A DNA stretch of 64,000 nt from positions 62,001 to 126,000 of the forward strand of contig NZ_PVTV01000017.1 of assembly GCF_003003055.1 (NCBI RefSeq). Reading direction: 5' to 3'. Shown here one piece after another: positions 41,087 through 50,186 of this stretch. Source of the stretch: Jezberella montanilacus (GTDB lineage Bacteria; Pseudomonadota; Gammaproteobacteria; Burkholderiales; Burkholderiaceae_B). Both the position numbers and the translations under genes were made by a program. Each line of letters begins with the position of its first letter. Positions within the stretch are counted from its first letter, which is position 1. Below the pieces are notes generated by a model, which ran no database searches, was not told the DNA's origin, and saw only the letters and a program-made list of their open reading frames with translations.

Positions 41087-41257
41087 CAGGTTCAACAACA
41101 GCTTCTGAAAATCGCCCAGATAGTCTTGTGGCGCGTTAATTTTTGTTGTTCGCTCAAGCGCTTTCAATATACACTCGCCCAAGCAGGGTGCAACTTATGT
41201 CAGTCGAGCTCACAGTTTTTTAATTACATTTCATCTCTACATCCTATTGGAGTCCTC

Positions 41258-41863
41258 ATGAATTTCAAAGATACTGCAGTTATTCTTGTTGGCTATCAAA
41301 ACGACTATTTTGCGGCGGATGGTATCTTGAGGAGTGTCGTGGAAGAGCCTGGTCGGGTTGATCAAGTATTGAGTAATACACTTGCATTAATTAAAAAGTT
41401 AGCTCCCACCGAAGCCTCAATTATCGCCACGGGGATTGTATTAACGCCAAACTATCGCGCGCTGGCAAACTCTGCAGGGATTTTGGATAAAATCAAAGAA
41501 GTCGGCGCTTTCACTGAGGGAACTTCTGGTGCTCAGACGATCGACGAGTTAAAACAATTTGGTGACAGAATTACTTATGTGACTGGCAAGGAAGGTTTTA
41601 ACTCTTTCAACAATACAAATCTTGCCGAAACGTTGAAAGAGGCCGGAATTAAGCACGTTTGGGTTGCGGGGATGGTGACCTCACTTTGTATTGATTCCAC
41701 AGCGAGAGCAGCTTACGAAAATAGCTATGAAGTATCGATTCTTAGCGACTGTTGTTCTGCCAGAACGGCATTTGAACAGAATTTCTTTTGTGAAAACGTA
41801 TTCCCCCTATACGCTAACGTGATGGATAGCTCACAGGTGCAAGTAAGCCTCGCGTCAGCGTAG
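41258..41863 (+). CDS. Isochorismatase/nicotinamidase-like cysteine hydrolase lacking the usual catalytic Asp
   Basis: 201 residues from ATG 41258, with TTGGAG 7 nt upstream; the open frame further upstream crosses the tRNA and is not coding. Rossmann-like cysteine-hydrolase fold with VILVGYQNDYF at the start, TGKEGFNSF (K111) and GMVTSLCIDSTARAA (C144). In nicotinamidases the first motif is DxQxDF with a catalytic Asp where this protein has Gly12, so it may not use the standard mechanism. The GGDEF-EAL gene follows after 32 nt, so the pair is likely cotranscribed. The substrate is unknown. Confidence 0.8.
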   Translation: MNFKDTAVILVGYQNDYFAADGILRSVVEEPGRVDQVLSNTLALIKKLAPTEASIIATGIVLTPNYRALANSAGILDKIKEVGAFTEGTSGAQTIDELKQFGDRITYVTGKEGFNSFNNTNLAETLKEAGIKHVWVAGMVTSLCIDSTARAAYENSYEVSILSDCCSARTAFEQNFFCENVFPLYANVMDSSQVQVSLASA

Positions 41864-41895
41864 CCAGTTGATACTTCGCATCACGTATCGCTTTG

Positions 41896-43614
41896 ATGGC
41901 TAAGAACTCTCTAACTGATATTCAGGTTTCTGCAACGACTCGTCTTATAGAGGCGTTGCAGGAGAGTGAAAATCAAATGCACAGACGTATCAATTTATTG
42001 GTGGAAATCGTCTTTGAGTTAAATGGCGCTGGAGAGATTGTTTACCTGAATGATGCGTGGCAAAAACAGCTTGGGTACAGTGTGACTTATGGCACTCAGC
42101 TTTCTGACTATATTCATCCCTTTGATCTCGAGATCTATCAGAAAGCGCTGAACCACCATACGTTTAACGAAGGACAGCAGTCTCAAATATTAGTTCGTTT
42201 TAAGCATCGAGATGGTCGCTTGCTTTCAATGAATGCCAATCTAGTCTCGATGAAATCAGGCATTGTGGGTGCGTTACATGATGTGACAGAACACATTCAG
42301 ACTCGAAACGACTTAGTAAATCTTGCTCACTTTGATCCGCTGACCAAATTACCAAATAGGCTGCTACTTGAGGATCGCTTAAAGCAGTCGATTATTTACG
42401 CAAAAAGACATAATCAGTTGCTGGCTGTTGTTTTTGTAGATTTAGATAATTTCAGTTTTATCAATAATAATTACGGGCATCGTATAGGCGATGAGATACT
42501 AAAAGAGTTTGGACATTTAATTCAAAGCACACTTCGAGAGACGGATTCCATTGCACGGATCGGTGGCGATGAATTCTTAATTTTATTGTCCGAACTGACT
42601 TCACCAGCAACTTGTGACTTGGTCTTGCAACGACTGGTCGAGGCTTTGCGTCAACCCATTGTTATTGGCGGCGTTAAATTCTTAGTTAGAGCAAGCATTG
42701 GGGTCAGCCTCTACCCCGATGATGACACAGATGCTGAGCAATTAATTCGAAATGCCGATCACGCGATGTACAGCGCCAAGCAATCTGGTAAAAACAAAAT
42801 TGAGTATTTTGATGAAGCCCGTCATGCCACGAGCAACTCAAGAATTGCCCTAATACAACAAGTAAAAAAAGCATTGGTTGAGAATCAGTTCGTGATGCAC
42901 TATCAACCAAAAGTAACCTTAAGGGATAAGAGAATATTCGGCGTAGAGGCCTTAATTCGCTGGCAGCATCCCGAGAATGGCTTACTACTCCCGGGGCTCT
43001 TTTTACCTCAAATTGAAAAGCACCCACTCAGCCAAGAGATTGGTAAGTGGGCCATAGAGACTTCTCTTAAGCAAATGTCGGAATGGAATGAAGCGGGCTT
43101 AAATCTAGAGATGAATGTCAATATTGGTGGCGCACAATTACACGACTTAAATTTCTATGATTTCGTAGCAAATGCTTTGAAAAAAAACCAAAACGTCAAA
43201 ACGTCTCAACTGCAGCTCGAAATTGTCGAAACAAGTGCAGTTACAAATATTGAATTTATTGCCGGCTTAATGCAGAATTTCAAACAACTAGGCGTATCGT
43301 TTGCTTTGGACGATTTTGGCACAGGTTATTCTTCTTTGTCACTCTTGAGAATATTGCCAATTGATACGATAAAAATTGATAAAAGCTTTATTGTAAATAT
43401 GCTTGTCAGCAAAGAAGATTTATCAATTGTCAAAAGTATCATCAGCTTAGCCGAGGGCTTTAATTGTAAAGTGCTAGCTGAAGGAGTGGAAACCTCGGAT
43501 GTTGCAAAGGCCTTACACGAGTTGGGTTGTCACGCTATGCAGGGGTACCATTTTTCACCTGCTTTGCCAGCGGCTGAGGTGTATAAATTGGTGAGCTCTT
43601 CGTCGTCTAGCTGA
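41896..43614 (+). CDS. PAS-GGDEF-EAL protein (bifunctional c-di-GMP cyclase/phosphodiesterase)
   Basis: 572 residues from ATG 41896. PAS domain ~33-130 (EIVFELNGAGEIVYLND). GGDEF domain 140-310 with intact GGDEF at 223-227 and an inhibitory-site RETD at 214-217. EAL domain from ~317 with VEALIRW (351-353), MNVNIGGAQL, LEIVETSA, LDDFGTGYSS, IKIDKSFI, AEGVET and QGYHFSPA, so both catalytic sets look complete. No membrane helix, so it is cytoplasmic. The PAS ligand is unknown. Paired with the cysteine hydrolase upstream. Confidence 0.95.
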   Translation: MAKNSLTDIQVSATTRLIEALQESENQMHRRINLLVEIVFELNGAGEIVYLNDAWQKQLGYSVTYGTQLSDYIHPFDLEIYQKALNHHTFNEGQQSQILVRFKHRDGRLLSMNANLVSMKSGIVGALHDVTEHIQTRNDLVNLAHFDPLTKLPNRLLLEDRLKQSIIYAKRHNQLLAVVFVDLDNFSFINNNYGHRIGDEILKEFGHLIQSTLRETDSIARIGGDEFLILLSELTSPATCDLVLQRLVEALRQPIVIGGVKFLVRASIGVSLYPDDDTDAEQLIRNADHAMYSAKQSGKNKIEYFDEARHATSNSRIALIQQVKKALVENQFVMHYQPKVTLRDKRIFGVEALIRWQHPENGLLLPGLFLPQIEKHPLSQEIGKWAIETSLKQMSEWNEAGLNLEMNVNIGGAQLHDLNFYDFVANALKKNQNVKTSQLQLEIVETSAVTNIEFIAGLMQNFKQLGVSFALDDFGTGYSSLSLLRILPIDTIKIDKSFIVNMLVSKEDLSIVKSIISLAEGFNCKVLAEGVETSDVAKALHELGCHAMQGYHFSPALPAAEVYKLVSSSSSS

Positions 43615-43670
43615 GCACATGCCATTGATTTTTTAGGTATGAGTGCATTTTTGAATAGTTGTCATGACAA

Positions 43671-44051
43671 TCACACTGATTCGTGAGTGGCATACTGCTT
43701 AAGCACTTCAAGCGAAACAGTCTCTAGGGCCTTGATATGCGTACTTTCAAGTTTGATGTTGGGTGCACAGTCGGCGGCTAAGGCCTCAGCCCAGCGGTTT
43801 ATGCAGAGGCACCACTGATCGCCCGGGACAAGACCGGCAAATTGATACTCTGGCCTTGGCGTCACCAGATCGTTCCCCATTTGTTGGCTGAATTGTAAAA
43901 ATTTAGCGTTGACGATGGCACACACCAGATGTCGCCCGTGATCGCTGTCGTCAGTTTTACAGCAACCATCTCGAAAATATCCCGTTACAGGATCAAAAGA
44001 ACATGCTACCAAAGGCTGCCCTAAAACGTTCAATGCCATCTTGCTGTTCAC
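43671..44051 (-). CDS. DUF2237 family protein
   Basis: 126 residues, or 122 if ATG 44039 is used instead of GTG 44051. Matches the DUF2237 pattern throughout: NVLGQPLVACSFDPVTGYFR, DGCCKTDDSDHGRH, GNDLVTPRPEY, GDQWCLCINRWAEA and the STHIKALE helix. Function unknown. Several conserved Cys/His/Asp suggest metal binding. The GTG lies 1 nt past the stop of the MscS-type gene, so the two are probably cotranscribed. Confidence 0.85.
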   Translation of the reverse strand: MNSKMALNVLGQPLVACSFDPVTGYFRDGCCKTDDSDHGRHLVCAIVNAKFLQFSQQMGNDLVTPRPEYQFAGLVPGDQWCLCINRWAEALAADCAPNIKLESTHIKALETVSLEVLKQYATHESV

Positions 44052-44052
44052 G

Positions 44053-45522
44053 TTAATCCGATGTTGATTTTGGTTTGAAGAAGAATTTTAAAATTTTGTT
44101 AAACATAGTCTTGGATTCATTTTCTATTTGTTCGTTTCGTGAATCTTGATTTGAGAAGGCGATATTTTTTGCTGAACGTTCGGCCAGAGCGGTTGAAAAT
44201 AATTTAACTAAGTTAGGGTTATCTTTTAGCAGTGGTGCCATATTTTCATCTGAGATTTCGAGCAGGACCGAGTCAACTTTGGCATAGACATCAGCAGACC
44301 GGGTCGCCCCAGTTAGCATCGACATTTCACCCAAGAAATCGCAGGGCCATAGATTAGCTACCGTTACAAACTCGCCAGACTTGGCTTCGATTTTGACTTC
44401 TAATGTACCTTCAGAAACCAGGTACATCCAGTTTTCTTGCGCACCTTTTTTAATGACTAACTCGCCTGCGGAGCAATGCCGAAGCTTGATGGAGTGAGCG
44501 AGTGTTTTGACTTCGTCAGGACTTAGTACTTTAAGGATTCCATATTCGTAAGAGTCTAACAGGCGAGACTTTATATCTTTTGTGTCGATGCTAGGCAGTT
44601 GACTGACCATCAGATTTGTATTTATTCCTGCCGCCTTCAAAAACCGCATGATGACCAGCAAAAACTCGCTCTTCGATTCATCAGAGTTAATTTCTGGGGC
44701 GCATTCATATTTGACGGTGAAAGACACTTCACCTTTTGTCAACCCGTTAATGTAGACGCCATGATCAGACAGATATGACTGGTTATTTTCGACAACAAAG
44801 GCGATCGCTTGTTTGGTAATTGCCAGCACTTTTTCAGGGTTGCAGCTTGAGTTCAACTCAAATGTAAAGAACCGGCGTGAACCGACACCTGGAGCTTGTC
44901 GAGAAACGTTTACAAACTCCAAGTTTAAAAACTGGTGGTTGTATATGCGGGTGGTTAAGCCAGACATTCCTTTCAGAACTACCATTCGTTGGTCTATTTC
45001 AACGATTTGATAAATTTTGGGATTACCTGCGGTCGATACTTCTATCCAATCGCCGATGCCAATGATCCTGTCTGTCTGAATTTTTAAGCTGGCAGCAAGG
45101 TCAGCGATAAAACCACGAAAAATATACACCACACCAACGCCAAGAGCGCCAACCGATGCAAAAAGGCGACTTAAATCGTGATCGTAAAATAAGACGTAGG
45201 CTGTGATGGCCGCAATAAAATAAATCAGGAGGCTAATCAACCTCATGATAATTTTAGGAACAGTGGATTTTTTGCTAAGCTTGTTGTGTATTTTTAGAAT
45301 AGTGCGAATCGTCTTGTCAGCGGTAAAAGCAAACATGACAAATTGCAGGATCGCTAAACCATCTACGAGCAAATGAGTTGGGGATTTATCTAAGTCAGCA
45401 ACTCGCCATCCCCAGAAACTATCGGCTAATAGGTTTAGCCAGATCATGATACCAAGGTTGATTGCCATGAGGCTGATCAATAGAAACTTTGGCAGTGAAT
45501 AAAGTCGATGATCTGGAGTCAT
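44053..45522 (-). CDS. MscS-family channel fused to a cyclic-nucleotide-binding domain
   Basis: 489 residues. Three to four membrane helices in the first ~135 residues. The pore-type helix is followed by an MscS beta domain (GDWIEVSTAGNPKIYQIVEI, VVLKGMSGLTTRIYNHQF) and an alpha/beta region. From ~330 a CNMP-binding domain follows, with the phosphate cassette FLGEMSMLTGATRSADVYA, and a charged tail. Related bacterial bCNG channels are gated by nucleotide rather than tension. No ribosome site is visible before ATG 45522, so the start is uncertain. Divergent from the MAPEG fragment. Confidence 0.85.
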   Translation of the reverse strand: MTPDHRLYSLPKFLLISLMAINLGIMIWLNLLADSFWGWRVADLDKSPTHLLVDGLAILQFVMFAFTADKTIRTILKIHNKLSKKSTVPKIIMRLISLLIYFIAAITAYVLFYDHDLSRLFASVGALGVGVVYIFRGFIADLAASLKIQTDRIIGIGDWIEVSTAGNPKIYQIVEIDQRMVVLKGMSGLTTRIYNHQFLNLEFVNVSRQAPGVGSRRFFTFELNSSCNPEKVLAITKQAIAFVVENNQSYLSDHGVYINGLTKGEVSFTVKYECAPEINSDESKSEFLLVIMRFLKAAGINTNLMVSQLPSIDTKDIKSRLLDSYEYGILKVLSPDEVKTLAHSIKLRHCSAGELVIKKGAQENWMYLVSEGTLEVKIEAKSGEFVTVANLWPCDFLGEMSMLTGATRSADVYAKVDSVLLEISDENMAPLLKDNPNLVKLFSTALAERSAKNIAFSNQDSRNEQIENESKTMFNKILKFFFKPKSTSD

Positions 45523-45628
45523 GTGTTTTTAATAAAAAATTTTGCTTTATGCTTTTGTGACAAGTGTTGATAATACCCAGAAAGCTTCTAGAATAGAATC
45601 AATTATCCCGCTTGGTACACACCAAATA

Positions 45629-45760
45629 ATGCAGAATTATCTCTACACCTCGCTTATCAGTATCCTCACGGTCTTTTTAATGTTTGGTCTTACCTTTAAT
45701 GTGGGTATAGCAAGGGGTAAGTATCAGGTTAAAGCGCCAGCTTCAGTCGGTCTTAGCTAG
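45629..45760 (+). pseudogene. Truncated MAPEG-family gene (N-terminal stump)
   Basis: 43 codons encode a membrane helix (LYTSLISILTVFLMFGLTFN) followed by VGIARGKYQVKAPAS, which matches the start of bacterial MAPEG proteins (usually continuing through a TG-FER-RVQMNTLE motif for ~130 residues). Here a stop comes at once and the LigJ-like gene begins 12 nt later, with no MAPEG continuation in any frame. Most likely a remnant; a small one-helix protein is the alternative. Confidence 0.55.
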
Positions 45761-45772
45761 GATTTGTTATCA

Positions 45773-46801
45773 ATGATTATTGATTGTCACGGGCATTACA
45801 CCACTGCGCCTAAAGCTTTAGATGATTGGCGAAGCAAGCAAGTTGCTAACTTACTGACGCCTGAACTTGGGCCGAGAGTGTCAGAGCTAAGAATTAGCGA
45901 CGATGAGTTGCGCGAATCGATTGTAAATAATCAGTTAGCGCTGATGAAAAAGCGGGGGAGTGATCTCACCATTTTTTCTCCTCGCGCCAGCTTTATGGCG
46001 CATCATATCGGTAGCTTCAATACCTCAGCGACATGGGCAGCCCTTTGTAACGAGCTCTGTTATCGAGTCGCTCAGCTATTTCCGGATCATTTTGTTGGTG
46101 CGGCAATGCTGCCACAATCGCCAGGCGTCGATCTAAAGACCTGCATTCCTGAGCTGGAGAAATGTGTCCGAGACTATGGTTTTGTGGGTATCAATTTAAA
46201 TCCAGACCCCTCTGGTGGCCACTGGCGTGAACCGCCCCTATCAGATCGCCATTGGTACCCGTTATACGAGAAAATGGTAGAGCATCAAATCCCGGCAATG
46301 ATCCATGTGAGCACGAGTTGCAATGACTGCTTTCATACAACAGGCGCTCATTATTTAAATGCGGATACCACTGCATTTATGCAGTGTTTAACATCTGATC
46401 TTTTTAAAGACTTTCCAACGCTGAAATTTTTGATTCCCCACGGAGGTGGTGCGGTCCCTTATCACTGGGGTCGGTTTCGTGGTTTGGCTCAAGAACTTAA
46501 TAAGCCCTTGTTGAGCGAACACTTGCTCAATAATATTTATTTTGACACTTGTGTGTATCACCAACCGGGCATTGATCTACTCACCAAAGTCATCCCTGTC
46601 GACAATATTTTGTTTGCGTCTGAAATGATTGGTGCGGTAAGGGGTATCGATCCAGAGACGGGTTTTTATTTTGACGATACAAAACGCTATATCGAAAACT
46701 CATCTGCGCTTTCTGCGCAAGACAAACATAAAATCTATGAAGCGAACGCCAGGAAGGTGTTTCCGCGCCTTGACCAACAGTTAAAAATTAGAGGCTTCTA
46801 G
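45773..46801 (+). CDS. Amidohydrolase-2 family protein, 4-oxalomesaconate hydratase (LigJ)-like
   Basis: 342 residues from ATG 45773. Metal-site motifs MIIDCHGHYTT (HxH), MIHVSTS, FLIPHGGGAVPYHWGRF and LFASEMIG. The HGGGA.PY...RF segment and overall pattern resemble LigJ, which hydrates 4-oxalomesaconate in protocatechuate/gallate 4,5-cleavage. ACMSD-type decarboxylases and the picolinate-pathway decarboxylase share the fold, so function needs proof. It converges with the liv-type transporter operon, 25 nt away, and probably belongs to the same catabolic region. Confidence 0.7.
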   Translation: MIIDCHGHYTTAPKALDDWRSKQVANLLTPELGPRVSELRISDDELRESIVNNQLALMKKRGSDLTIFSPRASFMAHHIGSFNTSATWAALCNELCYRVAQLFPDHFVGAAMLPQSPGVDLKTCIPELEKCVRDYGFVGINLNPDPSGGHWREPPLSDRHWYPLYEKMVEHQIPAMIHVSTSCNDCFHTTGAHYLNADTTAFMQCLTSDLFKDFPTLKFLIPHGGGAVPYHWGRFRGLAQELNKPLLSEHLLNNIYFDTCVYHQPGIDLLTKVIPVDNILFASEMIGAVRGIDPETGFYFDDTKRYIENSSALSAQDKHKIYEANARKVFPRLDQQLKIRGF

Positions 46802-46826
46802 GTCGTATGCGGGCACCTGGTACGCC

Positions 46827-47531
46827 TTAAACCGCACAATATTTCTGTTGAATCTCATCGTTCGCGAGCAGATTTTTTGCGGTGTCGTGAAACACAATCT
46901 TGCCTTGATCTAATATATAAGCGCGGTCAGAGATGCTTAAGGCGTGCTTGACGCTTTGTTCAACCAGCAGAATTGTCAGGCCTTTTTGCTTGAGATCAGA
47001 GAACAGTTTGAACATCTCATCAACAAGCACAGGCATGATGCCTTCTGAGGGTTCATCCAGCAGGATGACTTTGGGCTTTCCGATCATGGCACGAGCAATG
47101 GCAAGCATTTGCTGTTCGCCACCAGACATTGATGTTGCCTCTTGATGCAAACGTTCTTTCAAACGGGGGAATATCTCGGCAATTTCATCAACCAGGGCAT
47201 TCATATCGCCAGTATTCTTCTTGGCAATAATACCCAATTGCAGATTTTCTTTGACAGTTAGTCCAGCAACGATGCGTCTGTCCTCTGGCACATAAGCCAG
47301 ACCCAAGTGATACCTTTCATGCGCAGCCAGATTAAGAAACGGTTTTCCATCAATCGACGCTTCGCCCTTTTTTTTGGGGACCAGTCCCATGAGCGTTCTA
47401 AGGGTAGTCGTTTTCCCCGCACCGTTGCGTCCCATGAGAGTGACAATTTCGCCTGCCTGAACCTCAAGTGAGATCCCTTGAAGGATGTGGCTGCGGTCAT
47501 ACCAAGCATTGAGATCTTTAACACTTAGCAT
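46827..47531 (-). CDS. livF: Branched-chain-amino-acid-type ABC transporter ATPase LivF
   Basis: 234 residues. Walker A GRNGAGKTT, signature MSGGEQQMLAIARAM, Walker B VILLDEPSEG, and the closing YILDQGKIV. Last gene of the minus-strand operon, 2 nt after livG. Family members import amino acids but also aromatic acids, urea or amides; the neighbours suggest an aromatic acid. Confidence 0.93.
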   Translation of the reverse strand: MLSVKDLNAWYDRSHILQGISLEVQAGEIVTLMGRNGAGKTTTLRTLMGLVPKKKGEASIDGKPFLNLAAHERYHLGLAYVPEDRRIVAGLTVKENLQLGIIAKKNTGDMNALVDEIAEIFPRLKERLHQEATSMSGGEQQMLAIARAMIGKPKVILLDEPSEGIMPVLVDEMFKLFSDLKQKGLTILLVEQSVKHALSISDRAYILDQGKIVFHDTAKNLLANDEIQQKYCAV

Positions 47532-47533
47532 GA

Positions 47534-48289
47534 TCAGTTATCACCCAGGTAGACACGTCTGACTTCAGCGTTGCTTTGTATATCTTCAGGGCTACCTTCA
47601 GCTAAAAATTCCCCATGATGCAACACGATAATCCGATTGCATAAGCCCATAATCAATTTCATTTTGTGCTCAACCAAGATGACTGTGCGTTCACTGGCCA
47701 AGTCCCGAATCAAATCCATCATGACCATGGTTTCTTCTGGCGACATCCCTGCTGTGGGCTCATCTAGCAAGAGTAGCTTGGGATCACAAGCCAGTGCCAT
47801 CGCAAGCTCTAACGCGCGTTGTTGCCCATGCGCCAAGTCACCACTGGTTTGATGACTCAGGTGCGAGAGGTTGACCCTTTGCAGCACTTGATCGGCAATT
47901 TCAATTGGCTTGGAATAGGTGTGGGCGGATCGCAAAAAGTTATAACGAGCCGTTTGCATCTGAGCGGCCACTCGAACGTTTTCGTGCACGGATAGCTGTT
48001 TAAAAATATTCGTAATTTGAAAACTTTTTGAGATGCCGAGACGGGCAAACTCGTGCTGAGGCAAACCAGTGATGTCTTGCCCGTTGAAGAGTACTTGGCC
48101 GCTGCTCGGCGCAAAGGCACCGCTCAGCACATTAAAAAACGTACTTTTACCTGCCCCATTCGGTCCAATAATGGCCGTCAAGGTACCTGGCATGAATCGT
48201 GTTGTAACGTCTTGCAGTGCTCTAAACCGACCAAAGGTTTTACTGACTTGCCTGGCTTCAAGGATTGGAGTGAGGGAATTGTTCTGCAT
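47534..48289 (-). CDS. livG: Branched-chain-amino-acid-type ABC transporter ATPase LivG
   Basis: 251 residues from ATG 48289 (TTG 48295 overlaps the livM stop as an alternative). Walker A GPNGAGKST, signature-type LAHGQQRALELAMAL, Walker B LLLLDEPTAGMS, and the LivG-specific VEHKMKLIMGLCNRIIVLHHG. Confidence 0.93.
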   Translation of the reverse strand: MQNNSLTPILEARQVSKTFGRFRALQDVTTRFMPGTLTAIIGPNGAGKSTFFNVLSGAFAPSSGQVLFNGQDITGLPQHEFARLGISKSFQITNIFKQLSVHENVRVAAQMQTARYNFLRSAHTYSKPIEIADQVLQRVNLSHLSHQTSGDLAHGQQRALELAMALACDPKLLLLDEPTAGMSPEETMVMMDLIRDLASERTVILVEHKMKLIMGLCNRIIVLHHGEFLAEGSPEDIQSNAEVRRVYLGDN

Positions 48290-48291
48290 GA

Positions 48292-49251
48292 TCAATCGCC
48301 AGCCTGCGTAAACTTTAATTTACTGAGAATTGTTCCCCAGATTCCTTGTGGAAAGAACAAGACAAAAAACATGAATACCACCCCAATGATCGCCATCCAG
48401 TGTTTGGTAAAGGTGGTAACGACATCCTCGAGATAAAACATGGCAATCGCTCCGACAAAAGGCCCGAAGAAGGTACCCATGCCACCCAGAATACTCATCA
48501 TCACAGCCTGACCCGATTGCAAGTAATGCAGGGAGTCAATTGGCACGATCGACAGGTGCAGCGCCCGCAATGATCCCGCCAGGCCGCAAATAGCGGCAGA
48601 AAGCACAAAAACCAGTAGTTTGGTTCGGTCTACGTCGAAGCCGCAAGCGCGAGCGCGTTTTTCGTTTTCTCTGATCGCGCGCATAACTGCGCCAAGGGGT
48701 GAATTGAGAATTCTGGAAATCAGCCAGAGTGCACCGATGACAAAAGTAAGTATCACATAGTATTTGACCAAGGGATTCAAAAAATCAATGGCGACACCAA
48801 AAATCTTGAATGGGTCTACTTTTACTCCCCTGAGGCCGTTCTCCCCGCCAGTGAAGCGCTCAGCCTTGTAAAAAATGTAATAAATAATCTGACCTAGCGC
48901 GAGAGTCACCATTGAGAAATAAATCCCGCGTGTGCGAATCGCGAGAAAGCCCATAATGAGACCGCCAAGCGCTGCACCGGCCACCCCAATCAGCATGGCC
49001 GTTGCCCAGGGGAGCGCGAAACTCACGATGCTGATACCAGTTAGGTAGGACCCAATTCCCAGGAAAGAGGCGTGACCAAAAGAGAGTAGCCCTGTGTAAC
49101 CAAATAACAAGTTAAAGCCCATTGCAAACAAACCAAAGATAAGGATATTGATCGCTAAGGTCTCATAAGGCATAAGAAATGGAAACACGCTCAAGAAAAG
49201 ACCACAGGCCAGAACCCTGTGACGACTGATCAGCGATAGAAGCGATTGCAT
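48292..49251 (-). CDS. livM: Branched-chain-amino-acid-type ABC transporter permease LivM
   Basis: 319 residues from ATG 49251, preceded by AGAGG after the livH stop; the longer frame to 49290 overlaps livH and lacks a ribosome site. About eight to nine membrane helices; LivM motifs FNLLFGYTGLLSFGHASFLGIG and GGMGTFFGPFVGA. Confidence 0.93.
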   Translation of the reverse strand: MQSLLSLISRHRVLACGLFLSVFPFLMPYETLAINILIFGLFAMGFNLLFGYTGLLSFGHASFLGIGSYLTGISIVSFALPWATAMLIGVAGAALGGLIMGFLAIRTRGIYFSMVTLALGQIIYYIFYKAERFTGGENGLRGVKVDPFKIFGVAIDFLNPLVKYYVILTFVIGALWLISRILNSPLGAVMRAIRENEKRARACGFDVDRTKLLVFVLSAAICGLAGSLRALHLSIVPIDSLHYLQSGQAVMMSILGGMGTFFGPFVGAIAMFYLEDVVTTFTKHWMAIIGVVFMFFVLFFPQGIWGTILSKLKFTQAGD

Positions 49252-49264
49252 GATTGATAAGCCT

Positions 49265-50149
49265 CTAGGTCGAGCGCTCAGCTCTACCAAATAAGCCCTG
49301 TGGGCGAATCAGTAGTACCAGAGCCATTAAGATAAAAATCGACAACTCGGCTAAATCGGGAAAGAACAGTGAGGTCATGCTGTAGACGACACCGACCAGC
49401 AGGCCAGCCACAACCGCACCTACAGGAGACCCCATCCCACCGACAACGGTGACAACAAAGGACTCTGCCAGAATGGGGATGCCCATTTCAGGGTTCACCG
49501 ATCGGGTAGGTGACGCAAGGACCCCTGACAAGCCGGCAATGGCGCAGCCTAAACCAAATATCATGAACCAGACTTTCGAGATATCAATCCCTAATACTTT
49601 GACAATCTCCTCGTCCACGGCGCCAGCTTTAATAATCAATCCATAGCGGGTTTTTTGGATAAGAAACCAGATACCAAAAAGAATGATCGCTGTGGCTGCG
49701 ATCAAAAACAAACGGTATCTGGGGAAGAAGCCAATCCCGACGTTAATTGATCCCTTTAAGCCTTGTGGCGTGACAGAGGGCAGGCCTTCAATGCCGAAGC
49801 AAATTCTGACCAATTCAATTAAGACATATGACAAGCCAAAAGTCAGCAGCAATGGGTAGTCGATGCCTCGACCATAAAGACGTCGCACCAGAAAGCGCTC
49901 CGTTAGCAGACCAAGGATGCCCGTGAAAGCTGCAGTCAAGACGAGACTTAACCAGAAATTACCTGTCATGCCTAAAAAGTAAACGCCGATGAAAGCGCCC
50001 ACCATGAAAAAGGCACCGTGAGCAAAGTTGACGACGTTGAGCATGCCAAAAATCAGGCAGAGGCCCAAAGCAAGCAGGGCATAAACGCTACCCAATGCAA
50101 CCCCGGTCAGGAGTTGCATCGCTACCAGATCAAAGGATAGTCCAGCCAT
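49265..50149 (-). CDS. livH: Branched-chain-amino-acid-type ABC transporter permease LivH
   Basis: 294 residues, highly hydrophobic, eight helices. Motifs GVALGSVYALLALGLCLIFG, VNFAHGAFFMVGAF and GGMGSPVGAVVAGL. Starts 37 nt after the solute-binding protein gene. Confidence 0.93.
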   Translation of the reverse strand: MAGLSFDLVAMQLLTGVALGSVYALLALGLCLIFGMLNVVNFAHGAFFMVGAFIGVYFLGMTGNFWLSLVLTAAFTGILGLLTERFLVRRLYGRGIDYPLLLTFGLSYVLIELVRICFGIEGLPSVTPQGLKGSINVGIGFFPRYRLFLIAATAIILFGIWFLIQKTRYGLIIKAGAVDEEIVKVLGIDISKVWFMIFGLGCAIAGLSGVLASPTRSVNPEMGIPILAESFVVTVVGGMGSPVGAVVAGLLVGVVYSMTSLFFPDLAELSIFILMALVLLIRPQGLFGRAERST

Positions 50150-50186
50150 TAACGCACCAAGGGTTCAAGATCGTAGGGAGCGCGTA

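Noticed and set aside
43659-43670. 12-nt palindrome TTGTCATGACAA at the end of two converging genes
   Set aside because: Too short a stem for a terminator and no flanking T run on either strand.
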